The notes under the pieces were generated by a model, which saw only the letters and a program-made list of their open reading frames with translations, was not told the origin of the DNA and ran no database searches. This document shows positions 19,823-28,979 of a DNA stretch of 64,000 nt, in pieces. The translations under genes were made by a program, and so were the position numbers. Origin of the DNA: Guptibacillus hwajinpoensis. GTDB taxonomy: Bacteria > Bacillota > Bacilli > Bacillales > Guptibacillaceae. The stretch is from positions 124,001-188,000 of the forward strand of contig NZ_JAIVAE010000004.1 in assembly GCF_020171785.1 (NCBI RefSeq). The letters run 5' to 3'. Positions within the stretch are counted from its first letter, which is position 1. Each line of letters starts with the position of its first letter.

Positions 19823-20893
19823 TTGTTAGACCGTTTAGAAATTGTTGAAGAACGTTATGATAAGTTAAATCAGTTGTTGAGTGATCCAGAAGTCATTAAT
19901 GACACGACGAAACTCCGGGAATATTCCAAAGAGCAAGCAAGCCTTGAGGAAACCGTTCAGGTGTATCGTGAATATAAGGAAATTCTCGAAGGCATTCAAG
20001 ATGCGAAAGCGATGCTTGAGGAAGAAAAAGATGCAGAAATGCGCGAAATGGTGAAGGCGGAGCTTTCCGAGCTTACACCTAAAGAAGAAGAGTATGCAGA
20101 ACGCTTACGAGTGCTGCTTCTTCCAAAAGACCCGAACGATGATAAGAACGTTATTATTGAGGTTCGCGGAGCAGCGGGCGGAGACGAAGCCGCTCTATTT
20201 GCCGGTGACTTGTACAAAATGTACAGCCGCTTTGCTGAAATGCAAGGTTGGAAGTCTGAAGTGATTGAATCAAGTTCGACCGAGCTCGGTGGTTTTAAAG
20301 AGATTATCTTTATGATCAACGGCGCTGGCGCTTATTCAAAAATGAAGTATGAGAACGGAGCACACCGCGTTCAGCGCGTTCCGTCTACAGAATCAGGCGG
20401 TCGTATTCATACGTCTACGGCAACCGTTGCGGTTCTACCTGAAGCAGAAGAAGTAGAAGTTGACATTCATGATAAAGACATTCGTGTCGATACCTTTACT
20501 TCAAGTGGACCAGGTGGACAGAGTGTTAATACAACGATGTCAGCCGTTCGCTTAACGCATATGCCAACTGGTGTTGTAGTTTCGTGTCAGGATGAAAAAT
20601 CTCAGATCAAGAACAAAGAAAAAGCGATGAAGGTTCTTCGTGCTCGTGTATATGATAAGTTCCAGCAGGAAGCACAGAAAGAGTACGACGATAACCGTAA
20701 ATCAGCTGTTGGTACTGGCGATCGTTCAGAGCGTATTCGCACGTACAACTTCCCGCAAAACCGCGTTACGGATCACAGAATTAACCTGACGATCCAGAAG
20801 CTTGACCAGATTCTTCAAGGAAAGCTTGATGAGTTCATTGATGCGCTTATTACAGAAGAGCAAACGCGCTTAATGGCGGAAGCTGGAGAGTGA
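19823..20893 (+). CDS. prfA: Peptide chain release factor 1
   Basis: The 356-residue factor reads UAA and UAG. It has the codon-recognition segment VPSTESGGR and the GGQ motif in [11 protein letters not shown] that triggers peptidyl-tRNA hydrolysis. The TTG start with a GAGGTGA site fits the conserved [15 protein letters not shown] start. It is followed after 4 bases by prmC, whose product methylates the GGQ glutamine, so the operon pairs enzyme with substrate. Confidence 0.97.
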   Translation: MLDRLEIVEERYDKLNQLLSDPEVINDTTKLREYSKEQASLEETVQVYREYKEILEGIQDAKAMLEEEKDAEMREMVKAELSELTPKEEEYAERLRVLLLPKDPNDDKNVIIEVRGAAGGDEAALFAGDLYKMYSRFAEMQGWKSEVIESSSTELGGFKEIIFMINGAGAYSKMKYENGAHRVQRVPSTESGGRIHTSTATVAVLPEAEEVEVDIHDKDIRVDTFTSSGPGGQSVNTTMSAVRLTHMPTGVVVSCQDEKSQIKNKEKAMKVLRARVYDKFQQEAQKEYDDNRKSAVGTGDRSERIRTYNFPQNRVTDHRINLTIQKLDQILQGKLDEFIDALITEEQTRLMAEAGE

Positions 20894-20897
20894 CCCT

Positions 20898-21746
20898 ATG
20901 ATGACAATATTCGAAGCCCTTAAATGGGCTTCTTCTTTTTTAGAGAAGCACGGACGTGAAGCATCGGCTGCCGAGTGGCTGATCAAACACGAGTTAAATG
21001 TATCAAGAACAGAACTTTTACTTCAAATGCAAGATCAAATGCCGGATTTTGCAAGTTTTGAAGCGAAAATAAACGAGCATGCTAGTGGCATTCCTGTTCA
21101 GCACATTGTTGGAAAAGAAGAGTTCTACGGAAGAACGTTTCGCGTGAATCATCATGTCCTCGTGCCAAGACCTGAAACAGAAGAGCTGGTGGAAGGGATT
21201 CTTTCTAGGGCAAAAAGGCTGTTTCCTAACCCGGAAAAAGCCACGATCGCCGACATTGGTACCGGAAGCGGGGCGATTGCGATTAGTCTTGCGCTAGAAC
21301 TGCAAAATCAAAACGTCACAGCAGTGGATATTTCTCAGGAGGCTCTCGAGGTAGCGAAGGAAAATGCGTGTCAGCTTGACGCTTCCATCACGTTTCTTCA
21401 CGGTGATTTACTTCAGCCGTTACAAGGACAAACGTTTAATATTGTCGTTTCTAATCCTCCTTACATTTCAGAAGAAGAATATGCCACTCTTGACCCATTA
21501 GTTCGAGACCATGAACCGATTGGTGCTCTTGTAGGAGGAGAAGATGGCTATGTACTTTATCGCAGACTTGCGGAAGGTTTGCCTAGGCTAATCTCTTCTC
21601 CAGGGTTAATTGGATTTGAGGTAGGCGAGAAGCAGGCAAGAACAGTTGCCGCAATGCTTGAAGCTTCTTTTGGTGAGCGTATTGAGGTCGAGGTTGTGAA
21701 AGATATTAGTGGGAAAGAACGAATGGTATTTGGTGTTGTAACGTAA
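20898..21746 (+). CDS. prmC: Release factor glutamine methyltransferase
   Basis: The 282-residue SAM-dependent methylase has an N-terminal helical domain, the SAM-binding motif IADIGTGSGAIAIS and the catalytic NPPY in VVSNPPYISEEE. It methylates the GGQ Gln of release factors. It begins 4 bases after prfA with GGAGAG as ribosome site, in an obvious operon. Confidence 0.95.
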   Translation: MMTIFEALKWASSFLEKHGREASAAEWLIKHELNVSRTELLLQMQDQMPDFASFEAKINEHASGIPVQHIVGKEEFYGRTFRVNHHVLVPRPETEELVEGILSRAKRLFPNPEKATIADIGTGSGAIAISLALELQNQNVTAVDISQEALEVAKENACQLDASITFLHGDLLQPLQGQTFNIVVSNPPYISEEEYATLDPLVRDHEPIGALVGGEDGYVLYRRLAEGLPRLISSPGLIGFEVGEKQARTVAAMLEASFGERIEVEVVKDISGKERMVFGVVT

Positions 21747-21785
21747 CCCTGTCGATTCTACTCGCATTCTGGTGAACAGTTCTAC

Positions 21786-21813
21786 GTTTAAAACGTATGA
21801 ATCTGGCCAGAAT
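21786..21813 (+). promoter_or_regulatory. Candidate sigma-F promoter of spoIIR
   Basis: GTTTA (21786-21790), 14 bp, then GGCCAGAAT (21805-21813), which fits the sigma-F -10 pattern GGNNANANT exactly. The spacer is one or two bases shorter than usual. B. subtilis spoIIR is sigma-F dependent. Confidence 0.4.
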
Positions 21814-21839
21814 GAGAGCTAGAAGGGACGGGATACAAG

Positions 21840-22448
21840 ATGAATCAAAGAGGACTTATTAATCTATTAATCTCATTTTTTATTCTTGCTTCAAGTCTCC
21901 AAGGTTCGGGCGTTGTTACAGCAAATCAGCAGATCATTCCAGACGAAGCGATTCGTCTTCGCATTTTAGCAAATAGTAATAGTGAGGAAGATCAATCAGT
22001 AAAGCGTAGCATTCGTGATGAAGTGAACGAATCAATTAATAAGTGGGTCGCTGATTTAACTTCCATTGAAGATTCACGTCGCGTGATTAAAAGTCATTTG
22101 AATGAAATTGAAACGATTGTAGAAAAAGAGCTTGATCAGATTGGAAGCAGTGAATCATTTTCTGTTTCTTTTGGAGAAGTTGCTTTTCCAACAAAGCTGT
22201 ATGGTGATTTCGTATATCCGGCAGGTAATTATGAAGCTGTTTTAATTACCATTGGGGAAGGACTTGGGGATAACTGGTGGTGCGTTCTTTTCCCGCCTCT
22301 TTGTTTCCTAGACTTCTCAAATGGAGACGCTGTTCAGGCGGAAAGCGACTCGCCTGTAGAAGAGCCGGCAGAAGACGTGGAAGTTGACTTCTTCTTGGTG
22401 AAAATCATGGATACGATTGTGGACTGGGTGAAAGGAATATTCAGCTAA
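21840..22448 (+). CDS. spoIIR: Stage II sporulation protein R
   Basis: The 202-residue secreted forespore signal activates the SpoIIGA protease, which processes pro-sigma-E in the mother cell. It has a signal peptide (about residues 1-28), the conserved IPDEAIRLRILANSN and the family hallmark DNWWCVLFPPLCFLD. An acidic stretch follows before a short C-terminal helix. It lies directly after prfA-prmC, as in many Bacillaceae. Confidence 0.95.
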   Translation: MNQRGLINLLISFFILASSLQGSGVVTANQQIIPDEAIRLRILANSNSEEDQSVKRSIRDEVNESINKWVADLTSIEDSRRVIKSHLNEIETIVEKELDQIGSSESFSVSFGEVAFPTKLYGDFVYPAGNYEAVLITIGEGLGDNWWCVLFPPLCFLDFSNGDAVQAESDSPVEEPAEDVEVDFFLVKIMDTIVDWVKGIFS

Positions 22449-22524
22449 CTGGTCTATTCTCCTTCTTCAACGCATAAGACGATAACAGAACGGTTTTGTG
22501 TGAAAACTGAAGGAGGAGATCCAT

Positions 22525-22956
22525 TTGTTTCTCGTTAGAAAAGCAACGACAGATGATGCCGTAGCCGTTAGGAATTTTGTTATGCAATCCGGCCTTGATG
22601 TGGACGGGCTACCTGATATTGAGTCGTTTCTGATCGCAGAATCAGAAAAAAAAGACCTGTTAGGTGTGATTGGACTTGAAACGATAGGTACGTCAGGCCT
22701 CCTAAGAGCACTCGTCTTAAATCGCTCTGAATCAACTTCTGAACGATTATTACAGTTTTTTGACCAGGTCCTTCTTTACGCGAAAAAAGCAAATTTGGAC
22801 GAGTTGTTTCTTACATCAAAAGAAGAATCATTTTTCTTTCAAGTTTTCGGTTTCTCGACAATTTCCTTTGAAGAAGTTCCGAAGAAAGTAAGGGAACATG
22901 AGCTATTTTCCAATCAATCAGATCAGCGAGTAATTATGAGAAAACGTTTAAACTAG
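22525..22956 (+). CDS. GNAT-family acetyltransferase-like protein (YwlB-like)
   Basis: The 143-residue protein starts FLVRKATTDDAVAVRNFV, the usual first strand-helix of GNAT N-acyltransferases, and ends with a VFGFSTISFEEVP stretch typical of the last strand. The acetyl-CoA loop is poorly conserved, so activity is uncertain. The TTG start at 22525 is supported by AAGGAGGAGAT. Its location between spoIIR and ywlC fits B. subtilis YwlB; substrate unknown. Confidence 0.65.
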   Translation: MFLVRKATTDDAVAVRNFVMQSGLDVDGLPDIESFLIAESEKKDLLGVIGLETIGTSGLLRALVLNRSESTSERLLQFFDQVLLYAKKANLDELFLTSKEESFFFQVFGFSTISFEEVPKKVREHELFSNQSDQRVIMRKRLN

Positions 22957-22974
22957 TTGATCTCATCAACATGG

Positions 22975-23203
22975 TTATACACAAATCGAACATGCGTTAT
23001 CCACATTGTGTGGATACTTGTGAATTAAGCGAAAGGTAGCGTTTTTACGAATTGTGTAGAATCCTGTGGAAAGATCACTTATTATCCCGAAATAACCGGG
23101 TTTATTAGCATTTATTGAATAAGAAGGTGAATAACGTGGAAGGTATCCACACAAATGTTTGGTATGTGGATGAAAATGTGGATAGTGAAAAAGTTTATCC
23201 ACA
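22975..23203. promoter_or_regulatory. DnaA-box cluster upstream of and within the start of ywlC
   Basis: Three perfect TTATNCACA boxes lie at 22975-22983, 22997-23005 and 23195-23203 (plus). Four one-mismatch boxes lie at 23143-23151 (plus) and 23009-23017, 23165-23173 and 23177-23185 (minus). Boxes at 22997 and 23009 face each other. ywlC is one of the known oriC-independent DnaA-box cluster sites of B. subtilis, where DnaA binding titrates the initiator. The cluster continues into codons encoding the variable N-terminus of YwlC. Confidence 0.85.
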
Positions 23204-24185
23204 GGTTGTGGAAGCTGCCGAATGTTTACAACGCAATGAAGTCGTCGCTTTTCCTACTGAAACCGTCTATGGCTTGGGGGGAAACGCGTTATCTGAAGAA
23301 GCTGTGGCCAAAATATTCAGTGCGAAAGGCCGTCCTGCGGATAATCCACTGATTGTACACGTGGCGAGTCGTCCACATGTGGAAAAGTTAGTATCGCACA
23401 TTCCAAAACAAGCGGATAAGCTAATGAATGCGTTCTGGCCAGGACCATTAACGATTGTATTACCTGGTGGTAAGAGCGTAGCTTCAAATGTGACTGCCGG
23501 GCTAGATACGGTGGCCATTCGTATGCCTGACCATCCAGTAGCACTTGCGCTTTTAAAGGCAGCGAATTTACCACTTGCCGCGCCGAGTGCAAACTTATCA
23601 GGAAAGCCGAGTCCAACCACAGCGAAACATGTGATTCATGATTTAAGTGGCAGAATTGCTGGTATTGTGGACGGCGGTTCGACAGGTGTAGGTCTTGAGT
23701 CTACGGTTGTGGATTGTTCAGGCGATCACGTGACCATCCTTCGTCCGGGTGGTGTAACGAAAGAGCAGTTAGAAGAAGTGGTAGGAGAAGTAATCATTGA
23801 TCCAGCCCTGAGTGATGAAGGACAAAGACCTAAGTCTCCTGGTGTGAAGTACAAGCATTATGCTCCAACGGCTCCGGTCACGCTTGTGGATGGTTCTCCG
23901 TCATACTTGCAATCACTTGTGGACAAGCGTAGAGCAGAGGGTAAAAAGATTGGTGTTCTCGCTACGGAAGAATCAAAAGCAACGTACCGTGCCGACGTGG
24001 TCATCCCGTGCGGAACGAGAGCAGATCTGATTTCAGTTGCGAACCGCTTGTATGATGTCCTAAGGCAGTTCGATGAATCAGATGTGGATGAAATTTATAG
24101 CGAAATGTTTACACATGAGGGCGTAGGAGCAGCCGTTATGAACCGGCTATCAAAAGCAGCCAGCAATCGTGTGATCAAAGAATAA
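23136..24185 (+). CDS. ywlC: Threonylcarbamoyl-AMP synthase (Sua5/YwlC)
   Basis: The 349-residue long-form Sua5 protein makes threonylcarbamoyl-AMP for the t6A37 modification of ANN-decoding tRNAs. It has the YrdC domain (VVAFPTETVYGLGGNA, AAPSANLSGKPSPT) and the C-terminal Sua5 domain after the SPGVKYKHYAP linker. GTG 23136 is preferred over a TTG at 23115 because AAGGTGA sits 5-11 bases upstream. Its promoter region and first 25 codons are filled with DnaA boxes, so DnaA may repress it. Confidence 0.94.
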   Translation: MEGIHTNVWYVDENVDSEKVYPQVVEAAECLQRNEVVAFPTETVYGLGGNALSEEAVAKIFSAKGRPADNPLIVHVASRPHVEKLVSHIPKQADKLMNAFWPGPLTIVLPGGKSVASNVTAGLDTVAIRMPDHPVALALLKAANLPLAAPSANLSGKPSPTTAKHVIHDLSGRIAGIVDGGSTGVGLESTVVDCSGDHVTILRPGGVTKEQLEEVVGEVIIDPALSDEGQRPKSPGVKYKHYAPTAPVTLVDGSPSYLQSLVDKRRAEGKKIGVLATEESKATYRADVVIPCGTRADLISVANRLYDVLRQFDESDVDEIYSEMFTHEGVGAAVMNRLSKAASNRVIKE

Positions 24186-24188
24186 CAA

Positions 24189-24218
24189 AAAACCCGCTCA
24201 GGCCTTGAGCGGGTTTTT
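24189..24218. terminator. Bidirectional terminator after ywlC
   Basis: AAAACCCGCTCA (24189-24200) and TGAGCGGGTTTT (24206-24217) with a 5-nt loop. It serves the converging small gene too. Confidence 0.92.
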
Positions 24219-24226
24219 CCTATAGA

Positions 24227-24487
24227 CTAGCTGCGTTTTTTGTTGACGAACTCTTCTACCATTTGCGGTGTTACGTACGTACGGGTAGGGATGCTTCCTT
24301 GTTTTGCAAGTTCATTAATTTGTAGAGAAAGTTCGTTAATGCGATCTGTTGTAAATGGTTCGTTAGCTGCACATAATTCGGCCGCATGCGCAATTGCGAC
24401 TTCTCGCTCTTTATCTAACTGAATAAACAAATTGATTTCCCTGTTTTTTTGACTAAGCTGATTTGAAATCCCTTTATGCACACTCAT
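24227..24487 (-). CDS. Small conserved protein, probably DUF2533 (YpbS-like)
   Basis: The 86-residue soluble, highly charged protein starts MSVHKGISNQLSQKNREI and contains FTTDRINELSLQINELAKQG. I recognise this pattern as the Bacillaceae DUF2533 family, though without a search this is moderate. It is predicted to be all-helical with no membrane segment or motif of known function. ATG 24487 has GGAGGAACG 10 bases upstream; the earlier in-frame ATG does not. Confidence 0.65.
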   Translation of the reverse strand: MSVHKGISNQLSQKNREINLFIQLDKEREVAIAHAAELCAANEPFTTDRINELSLQINELAKQGSIPTRTYVTPQMVEEFVNKKRS

Positions 24488-24630
24488 CGTATTCGTTCCT
24501 CCAATTTGGCTCAATCATTACTAAAACACTACCCTTAACGAGCCTTACTTAATCTATTATTCATTCTTTCCCTTCTATTTTCAAGAGGACTTGCATAAAA
24601 GTTGAATAGCACGTCCCGGGGGGAGATGGA

Positions 24631-25188
24631 ATGATTTCCACTGCATTAATTGGAGAGCTCGCCACATTAAGCATAATGGCATTTGCTCTCGGTATGGATG
24701 CTTTTTCGGTTGGACTTGGCATGGGTATGATCCCGCTCCGTCTCCGCCAAATTGCTAAAATCGGTGTGGTGATTGGACTATTTCATATGGGAATGCCTCT
24801 TGCCGGAATGATCATTGGCCGCGTTTTATCCGAACATTTTGGCACGGTCGCGACGATGGTCGGCGGCGGCCTTTTGCTGTTACTCGGTATTCAAATGGGA
24901 CTTTCCTCGCTATCATCTCGAGATAAACCGTTTGTAACCCCTGTCGGATTCGGTCTGCTTGTTTTTTCGTTAAGCGTTAGCCTTGATAGTTTTTCCGTTG
25001 GTCTAAGTCTCGGTATTTATGGAGCAAGAGTAGTTGTCACGATTCTATTGTTCGGCCTGATCAGCATGCTATTAACCTGGTCTGGTTTAATGATGGGACG
25101 GAAATTTCAGAGCTGGATCGGCTCGTACAGCGAACTCCTTGGCGGCTGTATCTTATTTTGTTTTGGGTTAAAGTTGTTGATCGTGTAA
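24631..25188 (+). CDS. mntP: Manganese efflux pump MntP
   Basis: The 185-residue membrane protein has six transmembrane helices in two related halves, each with the Asp-bearing motif ([11 protein letters not shown] and [11 protein letters not shown]). These Asp residues form the Mn2+ path in MntP exporters. GGGGGAGATGG precedes the ATG. The 143-bp gap is too short for, and does not resemble, a yybP-ykoY manganese riboswitch, so regulation is unknown. Confidence 0.92.
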   Translation: MISTALIGELATLSIMAFALGMDAFSVGLGMGMIPLRLRQIAKIGVVIGLFHMGMPLAGMIIGRVLSEHFGTVATMVGGGLLLLLGIQMGLSSLSSRDKPFVTPVGFGLLVFSLSVSLDSFSVGLSLGIYGARVVVTILLFGLISMLLTWSGLMMGRKFQSWIGSYSELLGGCILFCFGLKLLIV

Positions 25189-25233
25189 TGGTGTGATGAT
25201 GTGTGGGCTGGTGGGGATTTGGCCAATAAAGCA

Positions 25234-25275
25234 CTTTCAGGGAGGGCGCTCGGTCATACAAGCGGCCTCCCTGAA
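25234..25275. terminator. Long hairpin between mntP and hflC
   Basis: TTTCAGGGAGG (25234-25244) pairs with CCTCCCTGAAA (25265-25275), and the stem continues with CGCT/AGCG across one G-G mismatch. Neither side carries a T run, so classical termination is uncertain. Confidence 0.5.
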
Positions 25276-25280
25276 AAAAT

Positions 25281-26210
25281 TTACTCCGTAATGCCTTGTA
25301 AAAGCTTCGCATACGGAGAACCTGCCGGCAGCATGATCACCGTTTCGTCATTTAATGTTGTTTTATACGATTCAAGCGTACGGTAAAGCTCATAAAATTC
25401 TGGATCCTTACTAAACGCTTTGTTGTAAATTTTCGCCGCTTCGGATTCACCTTCTGCGCGAATTTCTTCCGCATCCGCATCGGCTTTGGCAAGAATCGTA
25501 TCAACCTCTTTATCTGTTTCTGCTTTGATTCGATCGGAGTCGGCATCCCCTTGAGATAGGTACTCTTGTGCTTTCGATTCACGCTCTGAAATCATCCGTT
25601 GGTAGACAGACTGTTCATTCGCATCAGGAAGGTCGGTCCGCTTCATGCGCACATCTGTCACTTGGATGCCGTAGGAATCGCGTTCAAGTAATTCATTCAC
25701 GCGCTCGCGCACATTGTCATTAAAACTGCCTCGATTCGACTTTTCTTCGTTAATGATCTGGTCGTACTCAAGCTGACCAAGTTCTGAGCGAATGACGGAG
25801 AAAATGAATTCCCCCATTTTTGCTTCTGCATTTTCAATCGTCCGGGCATTAGAAATCATATCCTGTGGGTCACTAACTGACCAAACTGCATAGTTATCAA
25901 CCGTCATCCGCTTTTTATCTTTCGTTGTAATTTCTTCTGGATTCACATCATAAAGCATTTGATACTTTGGAAGTGTCGTCACAGATTGGATAAAGGGCAC
26001 CTTTATCTTTAGTCCAGGCTCCGTTTCAATTTTAACAACGTCTCCAAATTGGCGGATCACTTTGTACTCGCCTTCCTTTACAACGAAGAGAGTGCTGAAA
26101 ATGCTGCCAATGATAATGAGGAGGAGAACAATAAGCAGAATGCTTTTCACAATTTTGCCGGGACTCATCTTACGGCGATGTTCATCCATATTAAAAACGT
26201 TCTCACTCAT
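25281..26210 (-). CDS. hflC: HflC, SPFH/stomatin-family partner of FtsH
   Basis: The 309-residue protein has a cytoplasmic start, one transmembrane helix (IVKSILLIVLLLIIIGSIF), then an SPFH/band 7 domain with EYKVIRQFGDVVKIETEPGL and a coiled coil rich in Glu/Lys/Ala. HflK-HflC rings enclose the FtsH protease and alter its access to membrane substrates. ATG 26210 overlaps the hflK stop and has AAAGGAG upstream. B. subtilis lacks this pair at this locus, so it is an insertion relative to that map. Confidence 0.9.
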   Translation of the reverse strand: MSENVFNMDEHRRKMSPGKIVKSILLIVLLLIIIGSIFSTLFVVKEGEYKVIRQFGDVVKIETEPGLKIKVPFIQSVTTLPKYQMLYDVNPEEITTKDKKRMTVDNYAVWSVSDPQDMISNARTIENAEAKMGEFIFSVIRSELGQLEYDQIINEEKSNRGSFNDNVRERVNELLERDSYGIQVTDVRMKRTDLPDANEQSVYQRMISERESKAQEYLSQGDADSDRIKAETDKEVDTILAKADADAEEIRAEGESEAAKIYNKAFSKDPEFYELYRTLESYKTTLNDETVIMLPAGSPYAKLLQGITE

Positions 26211-27168
26211 TCTTTTCACTCTCCTTTGGCTTCGGTGTTTCAGTCGTTTTCTCTTGCGCAGGTTGGATTGGTAAATACTTCACCGTGTCTCCGCCTTCAT
26301 CGGTAACATAAATCTTTGTATCAGGTAGCACTTCTTCAAGCGTTTCTAAGACAAGTCGCTGTCTTGTGATGTCTGGATTGTTCTTGTATTCATTGTAGAG
26401 AGCGTTAAATGTCGCGACATCCCCACGGGCCTGCTCGATTCGCTGTGCTTTTTCACCTTCTGCTTTGGAAATACGCGCATCCTTTTGACCTTCCACAACG
26501 CTTAGTTCCTGGTTTTTGTATTTCTTCGCTCCATAGATAGTCGTTTCTTTTTGTTCGCGCGCATCGACAACGTTTGTGAACGCTTTTCGTACTTCATCAT
26601 TTGGGAGTTCCACGTCTTGAAGCTTTACATCAAGTATGGAAATCCCAATTTCGTAGCGGTCAATCAATTTTGTAAGAATGTCTCGAACGTTTCCTTCAAT
26701 TTCTGCTTTTCCTGACGTTAGCGCTTCATCGATTTCGGAACTACCGATAACGCCTCTTAATGAAGAAGAAGTCGCGTTGTAGAGTATTTCTTTCGGTTCG
26801 TCTGAGTAATATAAGTATTGTTTTGGATTCGTGATGCGCCACTGAACGACCAGGTCAGCGAGCACAATGTTCTCATCTCCAGTAACCATTTTGGTTTCCT
26901 CTGGATAATCCACAATCTTTCCATCTTCTTCGTCATATCCGAACGTTAAGCTGAATGTCTCTCTTGGTAGAATATCAACCTGCTGGATCGGCCATGGGAG
27001 TTTAAAATGAAGACCAGCATCGCTAATTTCTTCATCAACCTTTCCGAACGTCATAATGACAGCCTGCTCGGATTCATCCACGGTATACCAGCTTGTAACG
27101 AGGATTACGCCAAGAATAAGAAATAGAACAATGCTTCCTGCTAAAATAACGATTTTTCTTTGTGACAT
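26203..27168 (-). CDS. hflK: HflK, SPFH/stomatin-family partner of FtsH
   Basis: The 321-residue protein has an N-terminal membrane helix (IVILAGSIVLFLILGVIL) and the HflK-type SPFH start TVDESEQAVIMTFGKV, followed by a coiled coil and a Lys/Glu/Pro tail. It would pair with HflC in a hetero-oligomeric cage around FtsH. AAGGGGGGAAAG precedes the ATG. The gene is divergent from ywlE, and hflC overlaps its end by 8 bases, so both are translated from one mRNA. Confidence 0.9.
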   Translation of the reverse strand: MSQRKIVILAGSIVLFLILGVILVTSWYTVDESEQAVIMTFGKVDEEISDAGLHFKLPWPIQQVDILPRETFSLTFGYDEEDGKIVDYPEETKMVTGDENIVLADLVVQWRITNPKQYLYYSDEPKEILYNATSSSLRGVIGSSEIDEALTSGKAEIEGNVRDILTKLIDRYEIGISILDVKLQDVELPNDEVRKAFTNVVDAREQKETTIYGAKKYKNQELSVVEGQKDARISKAEGEKAQRIEQARGDVATFNALYNEYKNNPDITRQRLVLETLEEVLPDTKIYVTDEGGDTVKYLPIQPAQEKTTETPKPKESEKNE

Positions 27169-27316
27169 GCGACTTTCCCCCCTTGATTTGCTTCTAACAA
27201 GTATTACGGACAGATGACAAAAAGGTTTCAGAACTTCAAGATTTTTTCACTACGCGCGAGGGGTGGATTTATCCCCTTTCTTCTCTCATAATAAGAAGAG
27301 AAGGGAAGTGGACAAG

Positions 27317-27943
27317 GTGAGAGTTGTATTTGTGTGTACAGGTAACACATGCCGCAGCCCAATGGCGGAAGTGATCTTAAAAAATAAAACCAACAAAATT
27401 GAAGCGAAATCGGCTGGCGTTTTTGCAGCGAATGGCGCACCGGCGAGCCGTCAGGTAGAAATACTTTTAGAAGAGAAAAACGTGCCATTTACGCATACAG
27501 CGAAAATGTTGGATCGGAATCTAGCAGAATGGGGCGATCTTCTCCTAACGATGACGAGTAGCCATAAAGCGCTCGTGCTTCGGGATTTTCCTGAAATTTC
27601 TCATAAGGTGTATACCTTAAAAGAGTATGCCGCAACAGAAAACGAAAAAAAGTACAATGAGTACCAGGAAAAAGCAGCTGAAATCGAAATGAAGAGAGCG
27701 GCCTTTCTTCATGACATCACAAAATTAGATACAGAAAAACAAGCTGAAAAGCGTCAACAATTCGAAGCAGAAATGAGAAAAGAGTTAAGTGAGTTACAAA
27801 CGCTTGAACAAGCGTTACCTTCGATGGATATATCGGATCCGTTTGGCGGAACCATTGAGCAATATCGAACAACATATGCAGAAATTGAGGAAGCGATTGA
27901 GCGAATGATTGAGCGGCTTGATCAAGAAGAATTGGAGGGATAA
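27317..27943 (+). CDS. ywlE: Protein arginine phosphatase YwlE with a charged insertion
   Basis: This low-molecular-weight phosphatase removes phosphate from protein arginines, opposing McsB. It has the P-loop CTGNTCRS (nucleophile Cys7, Arg13) and the general-acid Asp174 in SDPFGGTI. It is 208 residues, whereas YwlE is normally about 150. The extra ~60 residues (about 107-170) are Glu/Lys/Gln-rich and predicted coiled coil, and sit directly before the acid-loop Asp. The reading frame is intact. GTG 27317 gives the expected MRVVFVCTGN start; longer starts lack a spaced ribosome site. Confidence 0.9.
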   Translation: MRVVFVCTGNTCRSPMAEVILKNKTNKIEAKSAGVFAANGAPASRQVEILLEEKNVPFTHTAKMLDRNLAEWGDLLLTMTSSHKALVLRDFPEISHKVYTLKEYAATENEKKYNEYQEKAAEIEMKRAAFLHDITKLDTEKQAEKRQQFEAEMRKELSELQTLEQALPSMDISDPFGGTIEQYRTTYAEIEEAIERMIERLDQEELEG

Positions 27944-27945
27944 CC

Positions 27946-28389
27946 ATGAAAGTTGCCGTAGGTGCCGATCATGCTGGTGTGAAAATTAAAGAAGACATTA
28001 TTCACGTGATTCAAGAATTAGGGATGGAGCCTATCGATCTTGGCTGTGACTGCCATGATTCAGTTGATTATCCTGACTATGCGATCCCTGTAGCCGAGAA
28101 AGTAGCGGCTGGTGAAGCGGATCGCGGCATTTTAATTTGTGGTACGGGTATCGGAATGTCGATTGCAGCCAATAAAGTAAATGGCATTCGCTGTGCGCTC
28201 GTGCATGATCTTTTTAGTGCGAAAGCCACAAGACAGCATAATGATTCCAACGTCTTAGCAATGGGCGAGCGTATTATTGGACCAGGACTTGCGACTGAAA
28301 TTGCGAAGGTGTGGCTTGAGACAGAGTATGAAGCAGGTCGCCATGCAAAACGAGTCGGCAAGATTACGGAATACGAAGCAAAGGGATAA
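27946..28389 (+). CDS. rpiB: Ribose-5-phosphate isomerase B
   Basis: The 147-residue RpiB/LacAB-family isomerase interconverts ribose 5-phosphate and ribulose 5-phosphate. Motifs seen are GADHAG, the active-site Cys in LICGTGIGMSIAANK, and ARQHND-like TRQHNDSNVLA. It starts 2 bases after ywlE with GGAGGG as ribosome site and ends 13 bases before ywlG, forming a ywlE-rpiB-ywlG operon. Confidence 0.95.
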   Translation: MKVAVGADHAGVKIKEDIIHVIQELGMEPIDLGCDCHDSVDYPDYAIPVAEKVAAGEADRGILICGTGIGMSIAANKVNGIRCALVHDLFSAKATRQHNDSNVLAMGERIIGPGLATEIAKVWLETEYEAGRHAKRVGKITEYEAKG

Positions 28390-28402
28390 GGAGGCGTTTT
28401 CT

Positions 28403-28975
28403 GTGAATGAACAAACAGCACGTCAAATCACCCGTCATACGCTAGAAGCGCTCGGAGATCTCCAGAAAGATGCGCGTCTTTCAGAGCGTCATTTACTTGT
28501 CGTTGGGATGAGCTCAAGTGAAGTAGTCGGTCAGCGAATCGGAACGGCAGGCACCATCTCAGCGGCAGAAGCGATTTATGAAAGTGTTCAAGTCTTTCAA
28601 AAAGAAACAGGTGTACAGCTTGCCTTTCAGTGCTGCGAGCACTTAAATCGAGCACTAGTCGTTGAACGTGAGACAGCTTATGCGAAAGGCTATGACATTG
28701 TCGCAGCAATACCGACAACACGAGCAGGTGGTTCCATGGCAACGCATGCGTATGCAAACATGGCTGATCCGGTCCTAGTGGAGTTCATTTCAGCAGATGC
28801 CGGGATTGACATAGGGGATACGTTTATTGGTATGCACATCCGGCATGTAGCAGTACCTGTGAGAGGGCGACACACGTCGATCGGTGAGGCTCACGTGACG
28901 ATGGTTCGTTCAAGACCAAAGTTAATTGGTGGAGAGCGTGCGTCGTATCCAGGAAAAAATGAGCACTGCTTTTAG
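28403..28975 (+). CDS. ywlG: UPF0340/DUF436 protein YwlG
   Basis: The 190-residue conserved protein has HLLVVGMSSSEVVGQRIG, the CCEHLNRALVVE stretch with two adjacent cysteines, and RPKLIGGERA near its end. These identify the YwlG (UPF0340) family, which is widespread in Firmicutes and of unknown function. GTG 28403 follows AAGGAGG; longer starts would overlap rpiB. Its constant place before glyA is noted but not explained. Confidence 0.88.
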   Translation: MNEQTARQITRHTLEALGDLQKDARLSERHLLVVGMSSSEVVGQRIGTAGTISAAEAIYESVQVFQKETGVQLAFQCCEHLNRALVVERETAYAKGYDIVAAIPTTRAGGSMATHAYANMADPVLVEFISADAGIDIGDTFIGMHIRHVAVPVRGRHTSIGEAHVTMVRSRPKLIGGERASYPGKNEHCF

Positions 28976-28979
28976 CCTT

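Noticed and set aside
24488-24630. yybP-ykoY manganese riboswitch before mntP
   Set aside because: The gap is short, shared with a divergent gene's promoter, and shows no matching structure.
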